Shown piece by piece: positions 1-11,458 of a stretch of 64,000 bases of DNA. Positions within the stretch are counted from its first letter, which is position 1. Each line of letters begins with the position of its first letter. Under the pieces are notes generated by a model that was not told the origin of the DNA, did no database searches, and was given only the letters and a program-made list of their open reading frames with translations. Source of the stretch: Nematopogon swammerdamellus (taxonomy: Eukaryota > Arthropoda > Insecta > Lepidoptera > Adelidae); assembly GCA_946902875.1 (NCBI GenBank), contig OX336355.1:9073347-9137346 (forward strand). The letters run 5' to 3'. Made by a program: the position numbers and the translations under genes.

Positions 1-278
1 TCCCCCGACTCCTTTAAGTGAGTAAACGAAAATTATTTTTGACTTTTTAAGGGTCGGGGGTTTTTTAAATTTGTAATTTAACTTTTATTTAAAGCTTTTT
101 TAAAAAAACCGCATGAAAATCGGTCCACTTTTTAACATAATTAATTTTTTTATTACTTAATTACTTGATTACTTGATTACAAACATAGCTAAGAACCATC
201 CCGATTAAACAAGCTTCCTAATAAAAAAAACCGCATCCAAATCGGTCCGTCCGTTTGGGAGCTACGATGCCACAGACA

Positions 279-319
<41 letters not shown>

Positions 320-400
320 AACTTATAACACCCCTCCGTTTTTTTCGTCGGGGGTTAAAAAAGGGAATCTCGCTGTGAAGTCTATTACATTTTGCGGTTT
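1..400. repeat. Dispersed repeat, probable 3' part of a non-LTR element
   Basis: The text repeats 'aaaaaaccgcat..aaatcggtcc' twice and has 'gggagctacgatgccacagacagacaca' followed by a CA run and 'acacccctccgt..cgggggttaaaaa'. I recognise this from memory as a common dispersed repeat of moth genomes, often at LINE 3' ends. No coding part remains. Confidence 0.45.
281..315. repeat. (CA)n microsatellite
   Basis: About 17 uninterrupted CA units inside the preceding dispersed repeat. Confidence 0.95.
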
Positions 401-1060
401 ATCGCCGACTCCGGTGTCCGCCATTATTCTTTCCTGAACGAATCATTAATTTGTGTTTTATAACGCTGAAGTATTCGTTAATAAACGTGAAGATAACGAT
501 TACAAATGCGCAAAATAATGAAGACGGCAATGCTGCAAGGAAATTACGAATATTAAAAATAACGATTTATTCCTCCTTTAATTAATTGGCAAAATTCCCT
601 CAGACGCCAGAGGTCTACTTATCAAATGGTTTACTTATCAAATAAATTACCAGAGTTTCAGCCCTTAACTTTTTTATTATCACCAATATATTTTTTATTA
701 CTACCAGTTTTTCGGGTTTAATATTTATATATTATATGTTTTAAATATATATTACATAACACACATTCCTATATTTTAATCTAATATATTTCGACTTTTG
801 TCGTCATCAGTTATATGTAAAAAATTACAGATAGGTAATTAATTAAAATATTTAGAACTTTGAACTGTGTCAAGAATGCTAAATGGATGATAGATGGCGT
901 TATCCTTTGCCCGCAGCTCCATCCCGGTACAGATATAGTGATGTTACATAGATAGTCTTATGTGTACTATTTCAATGGGCTAAGTCGCACGCAAATCGGT
1001 TAAACTATTCTCGAGTTGTAAGTAAACGATATAATTTTCTGAATTATGTATATCATATAT
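401..1060. other. AT-rich stretch, no gene seen
   Basis: No coding exon or RNA gene is visible. Positions 770-830 contain 'atatatttcgacttttgtcgtcatcag', a diverged relative of the arm of the inverted-repeat element at 7333-7517. Confidence 0.5.
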
Positions 1061-1067
1061 CAAGTAA

Positions 1068-1240
1068 GTGAACGCACCTCGGCCTTCGGCCTCGCCCTTG
1101 GTAACTTTATCTGAAGGTAGGTCGGCCTCGGACCTCGGCTCTACTGACTTACTTTTTTTGAGAAACCTTATCGTTTTCCTGAACGAAGCTCGGCCTTTTG
1201 CCTTAGTGATTTACTTTCTTCGCAGCCGTCTCGACACGTC
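1068..1240 (-). repeat. Decayed copies of the GGCCTTCGGCC repeat
   Basis: Contains 'acctcggccttcggcctcg' and 'gctcggccttttgcc' with the spacers 'cccttggtaacttta' and 'gtgatttactttctt'. These match the 70-bp units that fill the arms of the Helitrons at 30.6 and 37.6 kb. The open frame across it is repeat sequence, not a gene. Confidence 0.65.
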
Positions 1241-1570
1241 GGCAACAATCTTTCGTCACTGCTCAGCTCCCTTGATTATTGAACCTGATGATATTTATTT
1301 TGGAAAGTGCACTTTAGAGACATTGCTGAATTTCTTTGTAAAGACTGCATGTGAATAGACGCAACGGTTTTGGCGTGATGCCCGACCAATTATCACGACT
1401 GACAGACGAACAGGTAATTTCGTACATAGTTTCATTAATGTAAAACAAATTACTGAAGGAAAATTGTGCGAACAATTCTTATTACAGACGCACTTACTCA
1501 CCCCCTTATTGTTTTATAATTAGTGGTGATTTGTCTCTTACGCCTTCTACATAAACCATCTTGATAGGTT

Positions 1571-1990
1571 AGTGTTTTTCAATCTTTTAATACTCGACCC
1601 TTTTACAGGTTGAAAAATTCTCGCGACCCCCTTGGGCCATAGACAGAAAAAAGTTAGTAATTTAAAACACTACGTTTAAGATTTTGTCTATTTTGGTACC
1701 TATATCCATTAATAAGACCTACACCCTGCAATAAGACGTGGCAGCTTTGAAAGCTCTCGCGGCTCGCGAGGTCAGTTGGTAAGGTTGCGTGCGGCTTTGA
1801 CTTGGATGCCAGCTTTTCAAGAATAGCACCACGATTTGACAATTTTTTTTTGAAATAAACAGGCCCATCCTTCTCTCTGAAATTGTGTAAATTGTGTTTT
1901 ATTGTAGTGCCTTTTTCCTTTTGCCTGCGACCCCCCGAGTAAGTCCTCGCGACCCCGGCAGGGGTCGCGACCCACAGATTGAAAAACACT
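1571..1990. mobile_element. hAT-type MITE, 420 bp
   Basis: The terminal inverted repeats are AGTGTTTTTCAATCT on the left and AGATTGAAAAACACT on the right. The 8-bp flanks are GATAGGTT (1563-1570) and GATAGGTG (1991-1998), a target-site duplication with one mismatch. An 8-bp duplication, the CAGTG-like end and the 'ggtcgcgaccc' subterminal motif are typical of hAT elements. No transposase is present, so the element is non-autonomous. Confidence 0.75.
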
Positions 1991-2268
1991 GATAGGTGAT
2001 ACGCGATAGGCGAACCCAATTTCTTAGAGGCACATGTAAAGGCAAGGCCCAGATGGGCCGGGTATTTTTTCTAGAACGTACAATGCAACCATTGCTCAAA
2101 AGCGTCAACCCCTATCCAAAGATACTGTTTTACTCGTTATTTGTTTATTTCAAAAACTACATTGTAATAATTCCGTCCGATTTACGTACGGTGTAACTTG
2201 TCAAGAATATGAAAGAAAAGTGTACAAAGAAGAAATTACAAATGCATGGCTATCTCTATCACCTTTTA

Positions 2269-2726
2269 TACAGGATGTTTCAGGATAGGCTTGAGAAAAT
2301 TCAGGAATAGACAGTACTCATTATTAAAAGAAACAAATCCTTATCACTCAAATCGCAATTCCGTATTTTTTTTCATACGAAAATTTAAAATTGTAATAAA
2401 ACTCAATGGACAGAGAGATTTGGCAACAGTGCTGTCTAGGTCTAGGGAGTGCAATGACCTAGTCCTATCCATGCCTAGTCCAGTCCCCTTTTTCTTTTGA
2501 TGTCATTCAAATTTACATCTTTAGAATTTACCTACATGCAGTACAATTATATTTTTATTTAATAAAGTTGGACGTTAACCGTCCACCAAAGCTCGATGAA
2601 ACGATTTTCGCCAAAAAGTACTATAAAATGACCGAATCTGGGAAAAACTTTCAGAGTTTTTCGTCTTCAAATATGGATCCCTTTCGAACCCTAAAGTTAC
2701 GAAACCCTATCCTGAAACACCCTGTA
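2269..2726. mobile_element. MITE family K, copy 1
   Basis: The left end TACAGGATGTTTCAGGATAG is mirrored at the right by CTATCCTGAAACACCCTGTA, giving inverted ends of about 20 bp and a possible TA target. It is non-coding. A second copy in the same orientation lies at 56605-57074, with recognisably the same interior, for example 'ttaccgtccacca..ctcgatgaaacgattttc'. Confidence 0.75.
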
Positions 2727-3495
2727 TACGCATCTCCTGCAAATTGTGTGCACGCCGACCAAACGTTGGTAACAAAGTAAAAGGTGCCCAGTGCGGTTCT
2801 GGGCATTTACGCGACAATATACAGCCTTCGAGAACTAAAACGAGCCAACAAGCTGTGAGTTACAAAGAAAAGCTATTTCCAGGCTGCGTCGCGGATACTG
2901 CAGCGGTCGGTTTATGGGGGTGGCAGTAAAATTTTATCGGTTCTTTTGCTATGAAAAGAGTAATTCGTGCACAGCTCTTCGAGATAGCCGCATTTGTTTT
3001 AGACAAGTTCAAACCACAGAGCGAAACGAACATGCTGTATTCAAATCTAAGTAAAGAATGTATTTCACTTTCCTGTCGGAACGAAGTGCCATATACGCGC
3101 TTCCTTTTGTTTGGTCGCCTAGCTTCAGGCCACACCTAACATTAGAGACGAGCAAGTTTTCTCATTTAAGTTCACAAATTCAACCGCAGTTTGAATATGT
3201 CTCTTCGAAGTTTGAGGATTAACTTTTGGCGAAAATGTGTATTTAACAAACAGCTCTGTGCTGTCTGAATAGAGACGAAATTGGAGAAATATAAAGTTTC
3301 ATGAAATTTGTGGAATTTCAAAAAGTTCGCAGATCTCATTCTTTTGTGAAATTTTTAAAGCAAACCAAATAATGTTATCCGAATTTTTTGGTGATTTTAT
3401 TTTCTCAACATGCCCAATTGCAGCTTCAATAACAGTCAAAAGTAAGTAACAAGAGTCCTTCGAACGGCAAGCACGTACCATTAAATTGTATCCCG
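2727..3495. other. No gene recognised
   Basis: Short open frames on both strands have no recognisable motif, and no repeat was found twice in the window. Confidence 0.4.
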
Positions 3496-3590
3496 ACAAT
3501 CATGGTAAGCAGAGTAATCGATGTTGCGCTGCAAAAACTCGGGTAAAATAAAGCACAATACCGAACACCATGCTTAGCAAAGTATTTCTA
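3496..3590 (-). repeat. SINE-like family B, truncated
   Basis: Matches the family B terminal segment ('gtaagcagagtaatcgatgttgcgctgcaaaaactcgg' onward). The full family B unit is about 320 bp. It runs from 'gtaccgtgtgggg' to 'gtatgtatgtatg' and has no coding potential. Confidence 0.75.
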
Positions 3591-3861
3591 TTTTTTGTAT
3601 TATTTGTATGTACTTACTTTTGTGTAGCGGCGCGGGCTTATTGCAGAATACGATTTAGTTTTAGTCAATTTCTTCGTTCGTCGGACGTTTTTACCACCTC
3701 CGATTAAGTTTCGTACAACAGTTATTTGCCTCTTGTAGTGACATTTCTCATACATTTGACAGGTGTTAACCACAGTTTAATTAAAACAAAGGTGGGGAAA
3801 TCGACCCTTATTAATTTGAAAGAAAGAAAGAAAGACATTATTTTTATTTTCCTTAAATTAA

Positions 3862-4203
3862 TACTACTAATAATAAATCTGTAAGGGATTGTCATGGAGT
3901 AAGTTACTTTTTTTTATGAGATAGAGATACGCGACTCTATGTATGATACTAAAACTAAATTTATGATTTTTAAAAATATTTTCTGTATGTATGTATTTAA
4001 GTATGTACGTTCCTCCATAACTCTTAAACCGATCATCCAAATTCGACGAAACTTAGTACAAGCACATTTGATTATACGGGGCACAGGATAGACTAATTAA
4101 AATTCAGTTCCGGTTACGCTCAGATGTGGCTCTCATACAAACCGAATTGTTCCGCGCGCCGAAATAATGGTACAGTAGCGGGCTTTCTTACTTTCTTATT
4201 TTT
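3862..4203 (+). repeat. Dispersed repeat family F, copy 1
   Basis: Running from 'ctgtaagggattgtcatggagtaag' to 'gcgggctttcttactttctta', this is the reverse complement of 58379-58718 and of part of 52929-53092. The class is unknown. It is followed directly by a Helitron-like 3' end. Confidence 0.75.
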
Positions 4204-4207
4204 AAAT

Positions 4208-4243
4208 ATGAATTTCACGCGAGCGAAGCCGCGGGCAAAAGCT
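4208..4243 (+). mobile_element. Helitron 3' end, decayed
   Basis: Contains 'tttcacgcgagcgaagccgcggg' then 'caaaagctat', the hairpin and near-CTAG terminus seen intact at 32826-32866. The family F sequence just upstream may be the body of this Helitron. Confidence 0.6.
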
Positions 4244-4286
4244 ATTCCTTAATAAATAACAAGCGATACAAGAAAACTAAAAGAGA

Positions 4287-4577
4287 AAAACCGGTCAAGT
4301 GCGAGTCGGACTCGGGAACCGAGGTTTCCGCACCACAAAAAAAAACAATGAAAAAAAAACACGTTTCTTGTATGGGAACCCCCTTAATTTTTAACTGTTT
4401 TCTATTTTTTATTATTTGTTGTTATATCCGCCATAATAACACAAATTCTGTGAAAATTTCAACGGGCTACCTATTACGGTTCAAGAGATACCGCGTCGGA
4501 CAGACGGACGGACGGACAGACAGACAGACAGACGGCGTAGGCTTAGTAGTCCGTACGAGATACGGAACCCTAAAAAT
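4287..4577. repeat. Dispersed repeat family G, copy 1
   Basis: It starts 'aaccggtcaagtgcgagtcgg' and ends in a GACA-rich block with 'gcgtaggcttagta' and 'cggaacccta'. The same sequence recurs, mostly inverted, at 15401, 19691, 50836, 53335, 54109, 56211 and 61699. It contains no coding region. Confidence 0.85.
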
Positions 4578-4914
4578 GGACAGACGCAGCCTTTGCCGCT
4601 ACACACCCACTCGTCTCCGAGCTGGGAGTGTGCGGCGCTGAATTTAAGCACTTTCTTGCATTAATGGCCGATTTCATCACCTTTGGCTAAACCATAGCTG
4701 CCTAATTATTGTCAAATGTACGAAACACGTCACTTAAACCGATCAAAAAATGTCGGGCGAGGCTTAAGAGGAGGTAAGGAAAACTGCGAAAAGTCGATGG
4801 TATGTAAAATTTATTTATTTTATTTGTTTCTCGGCAAGGAACATTTATGTAGGCACAATACTTTGACGCGATGTATGTACAATAACATGCCTTGAACCAA
4901 TTTCAGCGACAAAC
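4578..4914. other. No gene recognised
   Basis: Unique-looking AT-rich sequence with no exon, RNA gene or repeat that I can match. Confidence 0.4.
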
Positions 4915-5098
4915 AGGAGACTGGATGTAAGATGGCCGCATAGCAGCCTCAGTTGTGTTCTCCTCTAGTCCATTATAGCCAGCAATCCAGGGAAGTCTCC
5001 GGTATGGGCCTACCTTCTCGGAGGTGGTATTGGCTGGTCGGAGCATGCGCTTTGGCCGCTCCGACTCAGCCACCCATACCGCATTACATAAAAAAAAG
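4915..5098 (+). mobile_element. SINE family C, 5'-truncated
   Basis: Matches the C-family body ('gatggccgcatagcagcctc' to 'cacccataccgcattacata') and ends in an A-run. The tRNA-like head present in the full copies at 6192 and 42326 is missing. Confidence 0.8.
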
Positions 5099-5282
5099 AC
5101 GCTAGACAAAATGAAACAATCGACCGACGAAAACAATCCTATTTAGCACAGAAGCAAAAAGCGACAGCTAATGATGTATCACACGTAATTGGAGCAGCCA
5201 AAGAAACTGGATAGTCTGTAGAGCTCCCAGGCTTGAAGGCAATGAGGCCATCCGTAACACTTCAAAAGGAAAAAGTTCTTAT

Positions 5283-5605
5283 CGTTACATACATACATAC
5301 CACACGCTGTATCCCGACAGTCGGGGTAAGCAGTGTAGTCGGTGTTGTGCTGCAAGTACCCTTGTAAATTACAGCACAACACCGACCATCACATTTAGCA
5401 AAGTATTGCGACAAGATAACTATCAACCAGCAAGTTTAGTAAGGCTGCTTGACTCGGTGGAAGGACCGTCCCAAGGTGAGAGGTGGCTAGCCTGTCGCCC
5501 TTATGCACGGCATCTTGTCCTTATCCTTTATTCGCCTTTTACGACATGCACTGGGGCTATTCTTTTTATTTTAAGTACCGAACCCACACGGTACGTCCAG
5601 AACAC
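5283..5605 (-). repeat. SINE-like family B, near full length
   Basis: It begins with 'catacatacatacc', the (TATG)n tail in reverse, and 'acacgctgtatcccgacag'. It ends with 'aagtaccgaacccacacggtac'. The two copies of 'gtgttgtgctg' / 'cagcacaacac' form an internal hairpin common to the family. Confidence 0.85.
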
Positions 5606-6191
5606 TTCAAAAGAACATAATTCTTATTGTCATACATTGAATTGAATTTAACTTTTAAATTCAATTTTCGTATTAAATGTTTTTATGTTCTAACTATAGT
5701 AACTATAGTGACTATACCGAACTATGATAACTGAACTAAACTAAACTATAGTAACAATAATAAACACTCTTTTAAGTTGAGCGCAAAACGTCTAGGTGTT
5801 CATGTCTATTATACAGTCTACCGTATTTGATTACCACCACGAGATTCCTCGTTGCCTTAATAAAAAGCTCTGTACAATATTTGTTTTGGGGTTACGACCC
5901 CTCAGGCGCCAGAGTTCTACTTATAAAATAGCCCATTCAATCGTATTCTTCGAGATAACGCCATTAAAAAGTAAGTTTCCGATGTTGAACATGGTTTAGT
6001 TCCTCGATTATGTCGAGGAAATACGAGTATTAGGAAAAAATTCTACTGAGCATTATTTTCAGCTTATTAAATTAGGAATCCTGTGTTGCTAAGCAAATCC
6101 GGTCGAAATGAGACAACCTGTGCATTATGCTCTTGTAAAACTCTAGTTCAGGGAGATAGTGATTATATAAAGCGTTTAATGTTAATTAAGA
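5606..6191. other. No gene recognised
   Basis: Holds a short degenerate 'aactatagta' repeat at 5690-5755. Nothing else could be assigned. Confidence 0.4.
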
Positions 6192-6590
6192 TTTTTTTTA
6201 TGTAATCCGGTATGAGTTGCTGAGGCGGAGGGGCCAAAGCACATGCACCAGCAAATATCACCTCCGAGAAGGTAGGTACCATACCGGCGACTTCCCTGGA
6301 TTGCTGGCTATACTGGACTAGAGGAGAACACAACCGAGGCTGCTATGCGGCCATCTTACATCCAGTACGGTGGTACCAACCCAGTCGGCTACAATTTGAG
6401 CATACCACCTAGTAAGGGGCAAGGGAAGGGACCTACAGTTTTACACCGGTTCCGAACGGTGAAGCAGCAGGTGTAGATATGTACGTAATTTTTTTCGTCA
6501 GAAAAAACTCATTGGTGCACGCCGACCGGATTCGAACCTCGGACCTCTCGCATGAGAAGCCGATGCCCAAACCACTCGACCACCCGCCGC
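6192..6590 (-). mobile_element. SINE family C, full length with tRNA-like head
   Basis: Read on the minus strand, the 3' A-tail lies at 6192 and the head at 6511-6590. The head contains an A-box-like TGGTCGAGTGG and a perfect B box GGTTCGAATCC, spaced as in a tRNA. It is followed by a conserved body with 'taccacctagtaagg' and 'acctacagttttac'. This is the structure of a tRNA-derived SINE transcribed by RNA polymerase III. Other copies lie at 4915, 25990, 36448, 42326, 51687 and 57590. Confidence 0.85.
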
Positions 6591-7332
6591 TTAAATAATT
6601 ATAAACTAATTTTAAATGACTTCGTCCGTGACCCCAACATAATTTAGATGAGGCGGTTCGTAACAACATTGTTGATAAAGATACTTGAGAGGCATTAGTA
6701 ATTTTGTCTCTGTAATGAATGGCATGTTTATAATAACTTTTCACATGCTGAACAAACTGATGCCACTTCTACGCGTCTAAATCTTCGAATCCAACTAAAT
6801 TAAATTGTGCCTAACGAGTTTATCCAAAGCCTAGCGTAACACCGTGTTCTATCTACGTTAGAACGACGATAATATGGCATCCGGCTATCTGGACAATCGG
6901 TTATCCAGTCAATTAAACGTTAAACTCGTTATCCGGATAATTCACTATCCTAATAACTGGTCAGCTCATCCGATTAATCGATATTTAGAATAGCCTACTT
7001 ATTCTCTATCAGGGCGATTATAGCAAAAATAGCGATAGCCGCAGCCCTGTCTCAATAGACGCATGGAGTAGCCGGTTGGAGTGTGTGAGACGGGTCATGA
7101 GAATTGCTAATAGAGGTCTCTCTGGACGAACAATATTTACAAAATTTGGCCACTAGCTGAGGCTACGGCTCATAACTTCTGCCCGATCTCACCAACTTCA
7201 GCTAAAATTACCCATGAAAATATCGCTGCCGATTAACTTTCATGAACTGTATCAGAAGTATGAATTAAATAGTTTTATTTACGCCATATTTGGTTTTCGA
7301 TTATTGTAATACATATTTTGAACACAATAAAT
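6591..7332. other. No gene recognised
   Basis: Unique-looking sequence. There is a local clump of 'atccgg' and 'ttatccag' words at 6877-6985, but no recognisable exon. Confidence 0.4.
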
Positions 7333-7517
7333 TGAAAAAATACATATTTTACATAATATTTCGACTTTTCTTAGTCGTCGTCAGATAAAAAAAAAATTAT
7401 ATTTTTTATGTCATTGAGTCATGAACACGTAGGTACTGAATCAACTATTGTATTAACATTTTGTTATCTAACGACGACTAATAAAAGTCGAAATATTATG
7501 TAAAGTATGTGTTTTTT
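7333..7517. mobile_element. Short inverted-repeat element (MITE M)
   Basis: The left arm 'tacataatatttcgactttt..tagtcgtcgt' is mirrored by 'acgacgacta..aaaagtcgaaatattatgta' at 7464-7516. Each arm is about 53 bp, around a loop of about 70 bp. There is no coding sequence. Confidence 0.75.
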
Positions 7518-7760
7518 TTATGTAACTTTAAGCGACACGACATTTAAATGTTAACGGAGACTTAACCGAATGTGACGAAATGGGCTGTTAGCATGTCAGA
7601 TTGCATTGGCGATAACTAGCTCTAAATCGTCATAAGCGAACATAGAGACCGAGACATGGCTAAAGTTACATTGCACACTAAATAGAGAAGAGAATATGTA
7701 GAAAAGGGAAGAAAAGAGAACACTTCCAACTTTAAGATACATTTGCATTGCAAGCCTTTG

Positions 7761-8075
7761 TCAGCCTCGATAGCTCAGTCAGTACTTGGATGGGTGACCA
7801 CTCGACCATTGGAGGCTGACCGTGATTAGGATTCCACGTACAACTGTAGGTCCCTTCCCTTTTCCTACCTTACTCGGTGGAACCTTACACCGCACTGAAT
7901 GAAACGTCGGTCGAAACGGCTATGTAAATAGTTTGTGTTTTCCGTCCAATTCGGTGTAGCCGGCACAATCGAAGGGAAGCACTGACATGGCACCTAGTTC
8001 ACCCGGTATTATGGGCTGACATCACGGATGTTGTAGGTGATTAAGCCAATCGTGTCAGCTTTAATTTAAAAAAAA
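7761..8075 (+). mobile_element. SINE family A with deleted head
   Basis: The head reads 'tcagcctcgatagctcag' and jumps straight to 'tcagtacttggatgggtgacc', losing about 60 bp present in the full copy at 50215-50641. The body 'gaaacgtcggtcgaaacggc' through 'catcacggatgttgtagg' is intact and ends in an A-rich tail. Confidence 0.85.
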
Positions 8076-8497
8076 CCTAATTATGTTTGGAATGTTAAGC
8101 CTACGCTTGGTGGATGCAGGAAGTTTCGGTTTCTTGTTACGTTATTTATGTACTTTTACATTAGTCGTTTTAAATAAAATTACTATTTCACAAACGTACT
8201 AATGCGAACTTAACCTGGCCCTTAGCAGCCCTTAACTGACAGCACGTACGTACATCTCAATAAGCACTTCACTGAACCGCATCTGCAGTCAATCAGGCGG
8301 GCCCTTCTCCGAAGAACCGAATCCATCCCGCCCGGATAATCGGAGTGTGTATATGTACGTATCATGTATAGTCAGGTGCTACTGTGCGCTCCTCTCTGCT
8401 TTAATTAATCGCAGACTAGCGACGTTTTCGTTTTGTATTGCAGTTTAGAACGTATTGAAACGTTGATTGAGTATGTGTTCATCATGACTCACTGACA
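8076..8497. other. No gene recognised
   Basis: No exon, RNA gene or matched repeat is visible. Confidence 0.4.
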
Positions 8498-8725
8498 TAA
8501 TTAGGGTCCCGTAGCAAAATTGCGAAAAAAGGCACCCTTACGGTATCACTCTCATGTCTGTCTGTCTGCCTGCCTGTTTGTCTGTGTGCCTGTCTGTCTG
8601 TCCATCTGTTACTTAACCGTGTCTTACTGAACCGATTTTGATGAAACGAATGAAACACGTTGAATTTTGGTCCGCAGACAGACCATAGATAAATTTCTCT
8701 TGTCGAAAAAAGTAGATACACGGTA
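8498..8725. repeat. GTCT-rich dispersed repeat related to family G
   Basis: It begins 'agggtcccgtagc' and has a (TGTC)n/(TGCC)n block, then 'aaccgattttgatgaaacg'. Related copies are at 18415, 23891, 24798 and 55320. Confidence 0.6.
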
Positions 8726-9069
8726 CCTACCACAAAATTTGAACCAAAATTCAGTTCATCGACCTCCTAAATCTAGACATAACCTTAGATAATAGCTAAT
8801 GGATAATCTATAGAGGCAACTCCCAAAGCTGCAAGTTTGCTGGCTTCCGGCCAAGCTAATAGCATAGAAACGAGGCAGCCAAATTCTCAGTTATAATCAT
8901 TTCGCCAGTCGCTCTCCTCGAGTATGAAATAATTAATGATGGCTTAATGGATGCTGAGAAATGATCAATTTATGAGATACTATCGTGAGAGGGGAATATA
9001 CAGACGTTTTTATGCTAATATTTGGTCTTTCTAAACAATGTATTCTTTTTTCTCACAATATGTCGACAC

Positions 9070-9327
9070 AATGTTGAATGCATTGATTGCTCCTTCGACT
9101 TTCTGGCCTTCGCCGTGGAAACTCTTGGCGCGTGGCCGCCCAAAGCAAAATGCTTTTACGATCAGCTCGGGAAGCTTCTGATCGAAAAGTCGGCCGAACG
9201 CTGCGCCAAATCCTTTTTTATTCTCCAGCGAATAGGGCTGGAGACTTATAGGGGCAACCCGGCTAGTGTTTTCGATTCTGTGAGGGAATCGGCGAAGGTG
9301 GACAAAATGTATAGCGGTGAAATATAA
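9070..9327 (+). pseudogene. Retroelement reverse-transcriptase tail remnant
   Basis: One open frame translates with AFAVETLGAW, then about 40 residues, then ILQRIGLETYRGNPAS. The spacing and residues match the frame in the Helitrons at 32054 and 39078 (AFAVENLGPW ... IQRVSLAIQRGNAAS) and the fragment at 43556. I recall this tail as occurring after the reverse transcriptase in some LINE-like proteins; no search was possible. No polymerase domain remains next to it, so it is a relic and not a host gene. The overlapping minus-strand frame is a shadow. Confidence 0.55.
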
Positions 9328-9529
9328 AATTAGACCGCCGTAACTTTGGTATACCATCATCGATACAAAATCATGCAGGTTTTTCCTTTTGAACAGTTTA
9401 CCAAAACTTCAAATCTCAACCAACCCCACCTCAAAAATATTTCCACCTCTCAGCACGTTTTGAAGAGTCGCATTCACTCTGTCTATTTTTGTCATTTTGA
9501 ATATAATCACTGCTATTTTAATAATAGCA

Positions 9530-9850
9530 GCAGCTCAAATGGCAGCGGGCTGGGCACCACGTCAGCCGCCGAGACGACGACTGTTGAAGTAAACCGTTTT
9601 TTTTATAGACAGCTCGGGTGCCTGTGTCCAAAAACTTCAACGGAAGATCAGACCTGGCAAATAACACCACTCCTCGCTAAACAGCTCAGACAAGACCCAT
9701 GCCAACTAAGTCTTGCACTGGCGGCTGTAGGCAGGGAAACGGAGCGTGGGAAGACTACCCACGACCACATTAATTAAGTACGTCCCATACGAAAAATTGG
9801 AGAGGCCTATGTCCAATAGTGTATGCATACAGGCTGCTGACATTTTGAAA
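9530..9850 (+). pseudogene. RTE-type LINE 3' coding remnant, decayed
   Basis: Contains decayed forms of the LINE C-terminal coding words found more clearly at 27590 and 33551 ('gcagcgggctgggcac', 'acgacgactgttgaagtaaaccg', 'cggagcgtgggaagactac') and then 'ggagaggcctatgtccaatag'. In-frame stops and shifts break it. Confidence 0.55.
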
Positions 9851-9949
9851 TTGAGATGGTGCCTGTCTGTTACTCATAAAAGCCTCATCCCGTTCCCTCC
9901 AGGGGTACTTCGCATGCCGACGTTTCGAATAGGCAAAATCTAGTCTAAC

Positions 9950-9985
9950 TTAATGCGAGCGAAGCCGCGGGTAGAACCTAGCTTT
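9950..9985 (+). mobile_element. Helitron 3' end, decayed
   Basis: Contains 'atgcgagcgaagccgcgggtagaacctagct', matching the terminal hairpin and CTAG of the local Helitrons. No body could be delimited upstream. Confidence 0.55.
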
Positions 9986-10669
9986 ACATAAAATATATGT
10001 ATTTCAGAAAATAAGACCCAATATTTTACTTCCTAACCAGTTCAAGCTTTCTCGAATACTCTGAGAAACGTCTGAAACAGTTTTTCGCACTTAGCGAATT
10101 TATCGTTCGAGACCAATTCGAGACTAGACTTTTTCGAACCCTAATATTTCATTTACTTTGACATTATCTTGTATTGTTATTCTAACGTGTTTTACGAGGA
10201 CATGTACAAAGAGCACTGAGTTATTTAATGTATTTTTAAGGTGTCCTCATATTTCATTTTACCGAGAAGGGTGAAAATATGTAATTAAAACATAACAAAA
10301 ATAATGGGTCTTCTTAAAACTAAATATCTAAAACTAAAGTTCTAAAACTTTCATGATATGGATGTAATATATGTCTTATAATTTATAATTTTTAACTATG
10401 TCTAATTGACAACATTTTATACACTAAACACATTTTTAAGTCAAACCTTTGCTATTGCAGTATGCATTTTTGGTCTATTTGTGTTATCAATTTTTATAAT
10501 TATTTTCGCAAATTCAAGGGCAATACTAGTACATATATATTGTACTCTCAATATGGCTGAATTTATCTTTAAAAAGTACATACCTAATTAGTATTTTAAA
10601 AGCTTTTACAAAATTTTATACTTGCTGATTCAATAAGATTTCAGATATTGAAAAATAAATTAATTGTAC
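9986..10669. other. AT-rich stretch, no gene seen
   Basis: Low-complexity AT-rich sequence. The short open frame at 10406-10591 has no recognisable domain. Confidence 0.4.
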
Positions 10670-10895
10670 CTAACACCGTCCCCTGAGGTACTCCTCCGGT
10701 GTAGACCGAAATTGGAAATGTTTTTTTGCTGGAAATCTCAAGACCGTCCTTTTGTCAGGTGAAAATTCAATCAGTGAAGGCGTTTTATGGGCTATAAAAC
10801 ATGTATTAGATCTAATACTCTCTAGTTTTACGAGGGGAATACTTTCGAAAGCCTCCGAGAGGTTGCTGGATCTGACGTCATTCTGACTTAACAAA
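10670..10895 (-). pseudogene. Non-LTR reverse-transcriptase remnant
   Basis: On the minus strand the codons at 10673-10711 read VYTGGVPQGTVLG, the conserved G-V-P-Q-G-(S/T)-V-L-(G/S) motif of non-LTR reverse transcriptases, preceded by SSKKTFPIS. Stops occur upstream in the same frame, so only a broken fragment of the polymerase survives. The clade cannot be decided, though Jockey- or CR1-like is plausible. Confidence 0.5.
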
Positions 10896-11117
10896 AATAT
10901 TTTCGCATTAGTGGAGTAGGAATTTTATGACTTTTTTTATGACCGCACATCAATGTAACTACATGCTATAAGATTGTTGTGCATATTATAGTTTCATTAA
11001 ATGCACATTGCAATGTTGCTTAACCTTAAAATACGTCTGACTGATGAATATGCTAACACGGCGATTATATGCAATTAGGGAGGGATTTGATTATGCACTT
11101 AGATGAAAGAAATAAAA
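10896..11117. other. No gene recognised
   Basis: Unassigned AT-rich sequence. Confidence 0.35.
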
Positions 11118-11458
11118 GTACCGTGTGGGTTCGGTACTTAAAAAGAATAGCCCCACTGCATCTCTCCCCGTGCATGTCGTAAAAGGCGACTAAGGGATAA
11201 GGACAAGATGCCGTGCTAAAGGGCGACAGGCTCACCACCTCTCACCTTGGCACGGTACTTCCACCGAGTCATGCAGCAGGTGGGTCTTCGTGCCTTACTT
11301 GCTGCTTGATCGATTTAATCTTGTTCGAATACTTTGCGAAACGTGGTGGTCGGTGTTGTGCTGCAATTTACCAGAGTTCTTGCAGCACAACACCGATTAC
11401 TCTGCTTACCCCGATTGTCGGGATTCAGCGTGTGTGATATGTATGTATGTATGTATGA
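11118..11458 (+). repeat. SINE-like family B, full length
   Basis: The cleanest forward copy in the window. It runs from 'gtaccgtgtgggttcggtac' through 'catctctccccgtgcatgtcg' and 'ggtgttgtgctgcaa' to 'cagcgtgtgtgat' and a (TATG)n tail. The tail at one end suggests copying from RNA, but no polymerase III box is evident. Confidence 0.85.

Noticed and set aside
9031..9360. 109-codon minus-strand frame
   Set aside because: It is the shadow of the plus-strand retroelement tail, which has recognisable motifs.
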